Below, piece after piece: positions 1 through 4,794 of a stretch of DNA of 14,586 nt. The translations under genes were made by a program, and so were the position numbers. Numbering within the stretch: position 1 is the stretch's first letter; each line of letters starts with the position of its first letter. Under the pieces are notes generated by a model. The model was not told the origin of the DNA, did no database searches, and saw only the letters and a program-made list of their open reading frames with translations. Source of the DNA: an uncultured Clostridia bacterium (GTDB lineage: Bacteria > Bacillota > Clostridia > Oscillospirales > Acutalibacteraceae). The DNA lies in NCBI GenBank assembly GCA_946405475.1, contig CAMJHI010000032.1:1-14586 (forward strand). The letters are read 5' to 3'.

Positions 1-76
1 GGTTAAATAACAATGCGATCGGAGCGCAGCGACCCGCAATTTCGCCTTTCGCATTTCGCCTTTCGCATGATCGGGC

Positions 77-96
77 GGCACGCAAGAATGCGTGCC
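77..96. repeat. REP-like palindrome B, left copy
   Basis: An 8-bp perfect stem (GGCACGCA/TGCGTGCC) closes a 4-nt loop and is followed on the plus strand by CTAC. Read on the minus strand it is GTAGGG-type sequence leading into the hairpin. The same stem and loop recur in inverse orientation at 4384-4403. It faces the related palindrome at 195-214 in inverted orientation, a REPIN-like arrangement. Confidence 0.75.
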
Positions 97-107
97 CTAC
101 AACATGA

Positions 108-145
108 ACCGCACAGCGATCAACAACCGTCGAACACTGTGCGGT
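108..145. repeat. Long-loop dyad between the two palindromes
   Basis: A 9-bp perfect dyad (ACCGCACAG at 108-116, CTGTGCGGT at 137-145) encloses 20 nt and is followed by CTTTTC on the plus strand. It could act as a weak terminator or fold as part of the repeat. The matching stretch of the right copy (about 4337-4373) has substitutions in both arms and no longer pairs well, so the structure is not conserved between copies. Confidence 0.4.
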
Positions 146-194
146 CTTTTCATCGCACCGAAAAAGTGACCTGTCACTGCCGTCTTATCCGTAG

Positions 195-214
195 GGCAAG
201 CATTTATGCTTGCC
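195..214. repeat. REP-like palindrome C, left copy
   Basis: A 9-bp perfect stem (GGCAAGCAT/ATGCTTGCC) closes a 2-nt spacer and is preceded by CGTAG. The inverse copy at 4269-4288 has the same stem but a different 2-nt centre (TT here; TC when that copy is read in this orientation). A changed loop with an unchanged stem is weak evidence that the stem matters. Confidence 0.75.
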
Positions 215-390
215 GCAGGCGAAGAAGACTTTTTCGGCTGTGAGAAAGCGGTCGGTTTAATAACAATGCGATCGGAGCGCAGCGACCCGCAATTTCGCCT
301 TTCGCCTTTCGCATTATCAAAGCAAATAGCTGATAGCGGATAGCGGATAGCAATAATTCCTAATTCATAATTCCTAATTCATAATTAAGC

Positions 391-436
391 AAAAGATTCC
401 CCCCCGAGAAAAGCATTTGCTTCCTCAGGGGGCGGT
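391..436 (-). terminator. Rho-independent terminator after the 439-1179 gene
   Basis: On the minus strand, 7 nt after the stop codon, a 9-bp stem (CCCCCTGAG with CTCGGGGGG, one G-U pair) contains a smaller AAGC/GCTT stem and is followed by AATCTTTT. The pair that wobbles on the minus strand is a C-A mismatch on the plus strand, which supports minus-strand use. Confidence 0.75.
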
Positions 437-438
437 TT

Positions 439-1179
439 TCAAAATATTACCATGTGTTCGCTGCTTTCGATCACCCGGCGGAACAGCCTGCGTTCGATCA
501 GGGTGAAATCGTCGCCGGCCGCAGCGGCGCCCCGGTCAAATACACGGCGCAGCGCATAGGCGACGGCCGTCATATCCGCGCAAAGCCGCGGGCGGATGCA
601 GTCGCAGTAGACGTTGATCATGCGCCTGTTTTCGGCGTCAAGGTCAAATTCCACGGTCGTGACGTTCTTTTCGGTCTGCAAAACCCTCATGCCCTTGCCG
701 CCGATCACGGTCACGAATTTCAGGCGGCCGTTTTCTTCATAGTCCTTTCCGTGCCAGAAGGCCGCCGGTTCGGTCTCGGGCACGGCGCCTTCTTCCGGCT
801 CTTCCAGCTCGTCGAGCGCAATGTCATAACCGTCGCCGTAAAGAAACTGTTCCTCTTCTTCGTCCTCGTCGACCGGTTCCGGCGCTGTCACCCACGCCGA
901 CAACTGTTCAAAGGGAAGCGCGTCGTTCTGCGCGGTGATGTAGTAGTGATCCATCGTGCAAAACTTGCCCCGAACAGTGTAATCGATTTTTTGCAGCACG
1001 TATTTGTAATATTTCAGGCTGACCTTGAACTTCGTCAGCACTTCGGTCACCGTGCCGGGCGTACCCGCCAGCTTGCCGTCGACATACACCTTGTCGCCCA
1101 CGGCGAGGTCGAATTTGTCGTTGAGGTACGGGTACTCCCGACCCGCGCCGAAATTGACGGATACCACGTTGGTTTTCAT
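439..1179 (-). CDS. Conserved-looking hypothetical protein, two domains joined by an acidic linker (246 aa)
   Basis: I do not recognise the family. The chosen ATG start at 1179 follows AGAGGTG by 6 nt; a GTG ten codons upstream has no ribosome binding site. Residues 1-100 are beta-rich and resemble a small SH3/KOW-like barrel, with VGDKVYVDG near 28-36 and GTVTEV at 42-47. Residues 101-138 are a strongly acidic linker. Residues 140-246 form a second compact region that contains Cys192, Cys194 and Cys200 (YCDC then C) and a helical, arginine-rich tail. There is no signal peptide or membrane segment, so it should be cytoplasmic. It appears monocistronic: a terminator lies on each side and a weak promoter upstream. 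The three cysteines could bind metal, but a fourth ligand is not evident. Function unknown. Confidence 0.8.
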   Translation of the reverse strand: MKTNVVSVNFGAGREYPYLNDKFDLAVGDKVYVDGKLAGTPGTVTEVLTKFKVSLKYYKYVLQKIDYTVRGKFCTMDHYYITAQNDALPFEQLSAWVTAPEPVDEDEEEEQFLYGDGYDIALDELEEPEEGAVPETEPAAFWHGKDYEENGRLKFVTVIGGKGMRVLQTEKNVTTVEFDLDAENRRMINVYCDCIRPRLCADMTAVAYALRRVFDRGAAAAGDDFTLIERRLFRRVIESSEHMVIF

Positions 1180-1213
1180 GGCTGACACCTCTTTCTGTTT
1201 TTGGTTCACCGTC

Positions 1214-1242
1214 AGCGTAGCAAACGCGGAGAAAAAAGTAAA
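1214..1242 (-). promoter_or_regulatory. Possible weak sigma-A promoter for the 439-1179 gene
   Basis: On the minus strand TTTACT (1242-1237) and TACGCT (1219-1214) are 17 bp apart. A TGC just before the -10 box gives an extended -10 element. Only 4 of 6 and 3 of 6 consensus bases match. The position fits, with transcription starting some 15-20 nt before the ribosome binding site and downstream of the previous gene's terminator. Judged on position and spacing only. Confidence 0.35.
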
Positions 1243-1318
1243 GAGGGTTTGGCGGCGCAGTCCCTTATTCGGGTCTTGCTTCGCGGGCGATCGGCGGCAC
1301 AGTCCGGCTTTTGGGTCT

Positions 1319-1352
1319 GAAAAAGCCGCACAGACCGTGTGATCTGTGCGGC
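1319..1352 (-). terminator. Rho-independent terminator after the M28 peptidase gene
   Basis: A perfect 10-bp stem (GCCGCACAGA/TCTGTGCGGC) with an 8-nt loop is followed on the minus strand by TTTTTC. It starts 19 nt past the stop codon. This is a textbook terminator. Confidence 0.92.
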
Positions 1353-1371
1353 GACGTGCGGCAAAATGAAA

Positions 1372-2691
1372 TCAGGCTTTGTTTTCTTCAAACTTGCCGA
1401 TCTTGTCGATCACGCTGAGCAGCACGTCAAAGCCCGTGCCGACGGTTTCGGCGGAAAAGCGTTCGGGCGTGTCGTGCCAGGTGTGGTAGTAATAGGTCAG
1501 CATCGGGTTCTGCGCGGCGAAGGTGACGGATTTGACGCCCGCCCTTGTCATCGGCGTGCTGTCGCACCCGCCCACGGGGTTGTGGATGCAGCCGCCGGAT
1601 TTGCTCTCGATGCCCAGCTCTTTGAACGTGTCCTTGAACATCTGCTCCAGATCCCTGTCGAAGCGGGTCATCTGCCAGTCGTCCTGAATGACCACTTCAA
1701 AATAATCCGCGTCAGCGACGGAGTCGATGTTGATGTGCCAGGCGTTTTGGATCAGGTCGTCGTTTTTATGTTCGCGCGCAAAAGCCATGGAGCCGCGCAG
1801 CCCGGCCTCCTCGCTGCCGCAGTTCAAATCGACGATCCGGCAGTTTTTGGGCATTTTGTCGGGATGCTCTTTGAAATATTTGATGATCTCATAGCTCAGC
1901 GCGCAGCCGGTGGCGTTATCCATCGCGCCGCGGGAGGCGTTGCGCGGGTCGGCGTCGCCCCACATGGCGACAAACGCGCAGCCGATCGCCGTGATGAAGG
2001 GCAGAACGAGCAGAGAACCGCGAAAAGCGCGGAACGACGCGCTGGCCAGTATCTGCTGGGCAAGCGGCAGGTGGAGGTAAGAGCCGAGATAGATCGCGGC
2101 CATCGTCACCGTGACGGCGACCGTGAAGAAAAAGCAGACGGCGCCGAAGCCGACCTTGCCGTAAGTGGCGAGAATGCCGAGGATCGGCTTGTGCCGATAG
2201 CGATAGGCATGCTCGGAATGCCGCCAGTTCCAGCTTGTGTCGGTGTGGCCGGAAAGGATGACGGTGTAATCATATTTGCCGTCGGGCGGCAGCAGCTCGC
2301 CGTAGACGTTCTGCGAGATCTCCTGCTTGAAAAACATGTCGAACCAGGTTTTGTAAAGGAACACGCTGCAGATGAGCCAGACCACGCCGGCGACGCCTGC
2401 CAGCGCCATGCCGAACCACAGCGTGTGAATGTTCAGCGCCAGATAAATGAGCGCGCTGAGCACGATGCCCAGCCGGCCGGCATAGGGCAGACCGCCGATG
2501 GAGGAGCGGGGCGACACCGCAAACTCTTCCTTCACCGGTTCAATGCCGATCTCTTTGAGCTTGCCGCCCATATAATCGGCATATTCCTTTTCGCCGTCGC
2601 TGCCGGGCAGGCGCGAGCCGATCTCGTTGGCCGCGTGGCAGACGATGTCATAGGCTTCTTCCGCGTATTGTTTGGTGGTTTCAGTTGCCAT
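1372..2691 (-). CDS. M28-family zinc peptidase with membrane segments inside the catalytic region (439 aa)
   Basis: M28 enzymes are two-zinc aminopeptidases or carboxypeptidases. The expected metal and catalytic residues appear in order: H149 and D151 (GHTD), D258 (MDNATG), E294/E295 (SEEAG), D323 (NIDSVAD) and H403 (YYHTWHDT). About four hydrophobic segments (near 74-90, 92-113, 181-203 and 226-243) interrupt the fold. One pair lies before the first metal motif and one pair between D151 and D258, so the enzyme should be a membrane protein with its active site on one face. There is no cleavable signal peptide. The ATG at 2691 has AAAGGA 8 nt upstream; the frame stays open 41 codons further but overlaps the rpsR terminator and rpsR itself. 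The substrate is not predictable. It lies between two terminators, 94 nt downstream of rpsR. Confidence 0.88.
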   Translation of the reverse strand: MATETTKQYAEEAYDIVCHAANEIGSRLPGSDGEKEYADYMGGKLKEIGIEPVKEEFAVSPRSSIGGLPYAGRLGIVLSALIYLALNIHTLWFGMALAGVAGVVWLICSVFLYKTWFDMFFKQEISQNVYGELLPPDGKYDYTVILSGHTDTSWNWRHSEHAYRYRHKPILGILATYGKVGFGAVCFFFTVAVTVTMAAIYLGSYLHLPLAQQILASASFRAFRGSLLVLPFITAIGCAFVAMWGDADPRNASRGAMDNATGCALSYEIIKYFKEHPDKMPKNCRIVDLNCGSEEAGLRGSMAFAREHKNDDLIQNAWHINIDSVADADYFEVVIQDDWQMTRFDRDLEQMFKDTFKELGIESKSGGCIHNPVGGCDSTPMTRAGVKSVTFAAQNPMLTYYYHTWHDTPERFSAETVGTGFDVLLSVIDKIGKFEENKA

Positions 2692-2730
2692 AACCGGTTT
2701 CCTTTCTTCTTTTTCGGAATCGTTCGCCGG

Positions 2731-2771
2731 AATAAAAAGGAAGAAGGCGCCTTGTTGGAGGAGCCTCCTTC
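2731..2771 (-). terminator. Terminator after rpsR
   Basis: On the minus strand a 9-bp stem (GAAGGAGGC with GCCTTCTTC, one G-U pair) around a 14-nt loop is followed by CTTTTTATT. It begins 14 nt after the rpsR stop and separates the ribosomal operon from the peptidase gene. I saw no clear promoter in the 40 nt left before the peptidase start, so that gene may depend on read-through. Confidence 0.75.
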
Positions 2772-2785
2772 GGTAAAAATTCTGA

Positions 2786-3031
2786 TCAGTCGCTGGTGTA
2801 GGGCAGCAGAGCAACGTAGCGAGCGCGCTTGATGGCGGTGGTGAGCTCGCGCTGATGTCTGGCGCAAGTGCCGGTCACGCGGCGGGGCAGGATCTTCGCT
2901 CTTTCGCTGGTGAAGCGGCGAAGCTTGCTGACGTCTTTATAATCGATATAGTCGACTTTGTCAACGCAGAACATGCAGACTTTTTTACGGCCTTTTCTGC
3001 CGCCGCGTCTGTCATTCTTTTCGTATGCCAT
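2786..3031 (-). CDS. rpsR: 30S ribosomal protein S18 (81 aa)
   Basis: S18 binds 16S rRNA on the platform of the small subunit as a partner of S6. The C-terminal half is characteristic (TSERAKILPRRVTG, then CARHQRELTTAIKRARYVALLPY). The N-terminus is basic and glycine-rich. Cys19, Cys22, Cys56 and His59 give the C-X2-C...C-X2-H set of the zinc-binding S18 type, not the zinc-free paralogue. Length is normal. AGGAGG lies 9 nt before the ATG. It is the last gene of rpsF-ssb-rpsR, 37 nt after ssb, and is followed by a terminator. Confidence 0.98.
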   Translation of the reverse strand: MAYEKNDRRGGRKGRKKVCMFCVDKVDYIDYKDVSKLRRFTSERAKILPRRVTGTCARHQRELTTAIKRARYVALLPYTSD

Positions 3032-3068
3032 GTTTGGTTTCCTCCTGTATTATTTTTGGGGTGTTCGG

Positions 3069-3524
3069 TTAAAACGGAAGCAGTTCGTCATCGTCGTCGA
3101 TGGTTTCAAAGTCGCCGGTGGAGCCGGAGGCGTAAGAAACCGCGGGAGCGGCGGGGGCGGGGGCAGCAGCGCGCGCGGCAGGGGCGCCGGCGGTGCCGCT
3201 TTCGGCCTTGGAGCCGCAGAAGCTGACGTTGTCGGCCACCACTTCAACGGCGGTGCGCTTGTTGCCGTTTTTGTCTTCGTAATTCCGGGTCTGGATGCTG
3301 CCCTGAACGGCGATCATCGAACCCTTGTGGAAATAACGGGTGACAAATTCGGCCGTCTGACGCCAGGCGACGATGTCGATGAAATCAGCCTGACGTTCTT
3401 CGCCCTGACGGACAAAGTTGCGGTCGACCGCGATGCGGAAGCTGGTGACGGACGTTCCGTTCGTGGTGGTGCGGAGCTCGGGATCACCCACGAGGCGACC
3501 CATTAAAACTGCACAGTTAATCAT
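3069..3524 (-). CDS. ssb: Single-stranded DNA-binding protein SSB (151 aa)
   Basis: SSB coats single-stranded DNA in replication, recombination and repair and recruits partners through its C-terminal tip. Residues 1-104 form the OB fold, starting MINCAVLMGRLVGDPELR and including FIDIVAW (48-54) and the VQGSIQTRNYED strand (73-84). A flexible Ala/Pro/Gly-rich linker covers 105-140, and the acidic tip DDDDELLPF ends the protein exactly as in canonical SSBs. GGGAGGA is well placed before the ATG. It sits in the standard Firmicutes position between rpsF (16-nt gap) and rpsR (37-nt gap) and shares the promoter at 3910-3938. Confidence 0.98.
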   Translation of the reverse strand: MINCAVLMGRLVGDPELRTTTNGTSVTSFRIAVDRNFVRQGEERQADFIDIVAWRQTAEFVTRYFHKGSMIAVQGSIQTRNYEDKNGNKRTAVEVVADNVSFCGSKAESGTAGAPAARAAAPAPAAPAVSYASGSTGDFETIDDDDELLPF

Positions 3525-3540
3525 TGCAATTTCCTCCCAC

Positions 3541-3828
3541 TCACTTGCGGATGATCATGGAGCGAAGCACGCCGTCGGTGATCTTGAGCACACGGTCAAG
3601 TTCCGCCTGGAACTCGGGCGCGCTCTGGTAATTGATGACAACGTAGAACCCTTCGGGCTCGTCGTTGATGAGGTATTCGAGCTTGCGCTTACCCCACACA
3701 TCAACATTGTCGACCGTGCCGTTCGCTTCGATCATGCCTTTGAACTTTTCGAGAAGGGCGTTCGCGCCTTCGTCGCCGTCCTTAACCGAGAAAACCAACA
3801 TGATCTCGTAGTTGTAGCTTGCTGACAT
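3541..3828 (-). CDS. rpsF: 30S ribosomal protein S6 (95 aa)
   Basis: S6 pairs with S18 on the small-subunit platform. Family signatures are NYEIMLVFSVKD near the N-terminus, VWGKRKLEYLINDEPEGFYVVINYQS in the middle, and LRSMIIRK at the end. Length is typical. The ATG at 3828 is chosen because AAGGAGG lies 8 nt upstream; the GTG three codons earlier lies inside that Shine-Dalgarno sequence and cannot be the start. It is first gene of the rpsF-ssb-rpsR operon, read from a strong promoter through a structured leader that may be autoregulatory. Confidence 0.98.
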   Translation of the reverse strand: MSASYNYEIMLVFSVKDGDEGANALLEKFKGMIEANGTVDNVDVWGKRKLEYLINDEPEGFYVVINYQSAPEFQAELDRVLKITDGVLRSMIIRK

Positions 3829-3903
3829 TGTTTGCACCTCCTTATGGACTTTGGCCTCGCTTCAGCCGCGAGGCAAGGATCGCCGCTTAAACTCGTGCGG
3901 CAA
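3829..3903 (-). promoter_or_regulatory. Structured rpsF leader, candidate S6:S18 autoregulatory RNA
   Basis: The predicted 5' leader is about 75 nt. On the minus strand it can form GCCGC/GCGGC (10-nt loop) and then GCCTCGC/GCGAGGC (7-nt loop), with the ribosome binding site just after. Many bacteria carry an RNA in the rpsF leader that binds the S6:S18 pair. Position and a CCG sequence fit that class, but I could not confirm its consensus fold by eye. Confidence 0.4.
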
Positions 3904-3909
3904 ATTGGA

Positions 3910-3938
3910 AGTATAACAGAAGAAGCCGCCGCTGTCAA
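3910..3938 (-). promoter_or_regulatory. Sigma-A promoter of rpsF-ssb-rpsR
   Basis: On the minus strand TTGACA (3938-3933) and TATACT (3915-3910) are separated by exactly 17 bp. Directly upstream of the -35 box lies an A/T tract (3940-3958), a likely UP element. This matches the demand for a strong ribosomal protein promoter. Confidence 0.92.
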
Positions 3939-3966
3939 GCTTTTTTTATTTTATTCATTGATTCTC

Positions 3967-3994
3967 TTGACAAATGCCCGATTGGTGGTATAAT
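3967..3994 (+). promoter_or_regulatory. Near-perfect sigma-A promoter facing the AbrB-ABC operon
   Basis: TTGACA (3967-3972) and TATAAT (3989-3994), both exact consensus, are 16 bp apart on the plus strand. The -35 box is 28 bp from the -35 box of the divergent rpsF promoter. The first plausible gene downstream starts at 4585, about 590 nt away. The space between is filled by the repeat mosaic 4029-4566. The promoter probably once lay close to that operon. Confidence 0.85.
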
Positions 3995-4003
3995 TTGTTA
4001 TAC
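3988..4003. promoter_or_regulatory. Palindromic operator overlapping the -10 box
   Basis: GTATAA-N4-TTATAC is a perfect 6-bp dyad whose left arm contains most of the TATAAT box. A protein bound here would block the promoter at 3967-3994. AbrB-fold proteins and YtrA-type GntR repressors both commonly use AT-rich palindromes. The adjacent AbrB-like gene at 4585 is the natural candidate for autoregulation. Binding is inferred, not shown. Confidence 0.6.
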
Positions 4004-4268
4004 AAATCATACTGATTCAATGCGAAATGAATTAGGAATTATGAATTAGGAATTATGAATTATTGCTATCGGCTATTTGCTTTGATAATGCGGAAGGCGA
4101 AAGGAGAAATGAATGATGAATTGGGAATGATGAATGAGGAATGAAAGGCAGCCGACAGGTCGCTATCTGCTATCAGCTCAATAAGGCGAAGTGGCGGGTC
4201 GCTTCGCTCCGATCGTATCTTATTTAACCGACCGTTTGCTCACAGACGAAGCAGTCTTCTTCGCCCGC

Positions 4269-4288
4269 GGCAAGCATGAATGCTTGCC
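4269..4288. repeat. REP-like palindrome C, right copy
   Basis: The same 9-bp stem as 195-214 (GGCAAGCAT/ATGCTTGCC) around a different 2-nt centre (GA on the plus strand), followed by CTACGG. It is inverted relative to the left copy. Confidence 0.75.
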
Positions 4289-4383
4289 CTACGGATAAGA
4301 CGGCAGTGACAGATCATTTTTTCAGCACAATAAAAAATGCTCAGCGCTCGACGGTATTGATCGTTGTACGGTTCATGTTGTAG

Positions 4384-4403
4384 GGCACGCATTCTTGCGT
4401 GCC
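4384..4403. repeat. REP-like palindrome B, right copy
   Basis: The stem GGCACGCA/TGCGTGCC and its loop are identical in reverse complement to 77-96, and it is preceded by GTAG. With palindrome C at 4269-4288 it forms an inverted pair separated by about 95 nt, as in the left copy. Confidence 0.75.
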
Positions 4404-4472
4404 GCAAGCTAATGCGAAAGGCGAAATTGTGTCGATCTCCACCTTAACGAGGCCGGGTGCACTTTCTACTGG

Positions 4473-4514
4473 CTTACCGATGTGCTGACACTGCCGACTT
4501 ACCGATGTGCTGAC
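4473..4514. repeat. 17-nt direct repeat
   Basis: CTTACCGATGTGCTGAC occurs at 4473-4489 and again at 4498-4514, a 25-nt period, with weaker similarity in the spacer. It lies in the part of the mosaic that is not shared with the left copy. Confidence 0.8.
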
Positions 4515-4584
4515 CTCACCCCTCACCAGCAATAATTCCTAATTCATAATTCTTAATTCATAATTCAAAAGAGGGGTGTTTACC

Positions 4585-4794
4585 ATGAAAAAACCGGCCG
4601 ATCGGTTCGCCTGGACGGCGACCGTGGGTGAAAAAGGGCAGATCGTGATCCCGAAGCAGGCGCGCGAAGTGTTCGACATCAAGCCGGGCGACACGCTGCT
4701 GCTGTTGGGCGACAAAAACAGGGGCATCGCCATTGTGCGCAAAGAAAACTACGGCGCGCTGTATCAGGCGGCGTTCGGGGGGGAAGAAACATGA
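4585..4794 (+). CDS. AbrB/SpoVT-type DNA-binding regulator (69 aa)
   Basis: This is a small transcription regulator of the swapped-hairpin AbrB fold. Residues about 8-52 match the family (WTATVGEKGQIVIPKQARE, then DIKPGDTLLLLGD and GIAIVRKE). These proteins act as dimers that bind AT-rich DNA and are usually local regulators or antitoxins. No toxin gene is adjacent; the partner genes encode an ABC exporter. The ATG at 4585 is chosen because GAGGGG lies 8 nt upstream; a GTG at 4576 overlaps that site. Its stop overlaps the next start in an ATGA (4791-4794), so translation is coupled to the ATPase. It probably controls this operon, possibly through the palindrome at 3988-4003. Confidence 0.9.
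   Translation: MKKPADRFAWTATVGEKGQIVIPKQAREVFDIKPGDTLLLLGDKNRGIAIVRKENYGALYQAAFGGEET

Larger units (their letters stand above)
1..387. repeat. Composite intergenic repeat mosaic, left copy (no gene)
   Basis: This gene-free stretch is built of short repeated modules. A 52-bp module at 1-52 recurs at 254-305 with one mismatch. Two perfect palindromes lie at 77-96 and 195-214. A TTCGCCTTTCGCA-type repeat occupies about 40-67 and 293-313. GATAGCGG-type repeats lie at about 331-350, and an AT-rich heptamer array (ATAATTC/CTAATTC) at about 352-387. The same modules, in the same order but inverted, recur at 4029-4428. The left end may continue outside the window. I see no convincing coding potential; the short open frame at 13-243 runs through the palindromes and has no ribosome binding site. 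It is most likely a non-autonomous intergenic repeat family. Confidence 0.85.
4029..4566. repeat. MITE-like repeat mosaic, right copy, with terminal inverted heptamer arrays (no gene)
   Basis: This 538-bp gene-free stretch begins with an array of GAATTAG/GAATTAT heptamers ending in TGC (4029-4066). It ends with the inverse array (4529-4566); 34 of 38 positions match. Between them lie, in inverted order relative to 1-387, the TTTGATAATGC module, extra GAATGATGAATT-like repeats (about 4109-4143), the GCGGGTCGCTTCGCTCCGATCG module (4194-4230), palindrome C, palindrome B and the GCGAAAGGCGAAATT module. Positions 4429-4528 are not shared with the left copy and contain a 17-nt direct repeat. ATTCAA occurs just outside or at both ends (4015-4020, 4563-4568) but is too short to call a target duplication. 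No transposase is encoded. Confidence 0.8.

Noticed and set aside
13..243. A 76-codon open frame in the left repeat mosaic
   Set aside because: It runs through two palindromes and a long-loop dyad, has no ribosome binding site, and the inverted repeat copy does not keep it open.
454..1185. A 243-codon plus-strand open frame opposite the hypothetical gene at 439-1179
   Set aside because: The minus-strand frame has a good ribosome binding site and a correctly oriented terminator; the plus-strand frame starts without a site and overlaps the terminator side.
1372..2814. A longer M28 protein of 480 aa starting at 2814
   Set aside because: The extra 41 codons cover the rpsR terminator and the end of rpsR and look non-coding; the start at 2691 has a proper ribosome binding site.
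1339..2832. A 497-codon plus-strand open frame opposite the M28 peptidase
   Set aside because: It begins inside a terminator hairpin and mirrors the peptidase gene; all M28 metal ligands are on the minus strand.
3967..4003. Palindrome over the promoter as an insertion-sequence or phage attachment site
   Set aside because: No second copy, no integrase and no transposase in the window; its placement over the -10 box fits an operator better.
1..4566. Repeat clusters as a CRISPR array
   Set aside because: Repeat units are of unequal length, lie in both orientations, lack regular spacers, and no cas gene is nearby.
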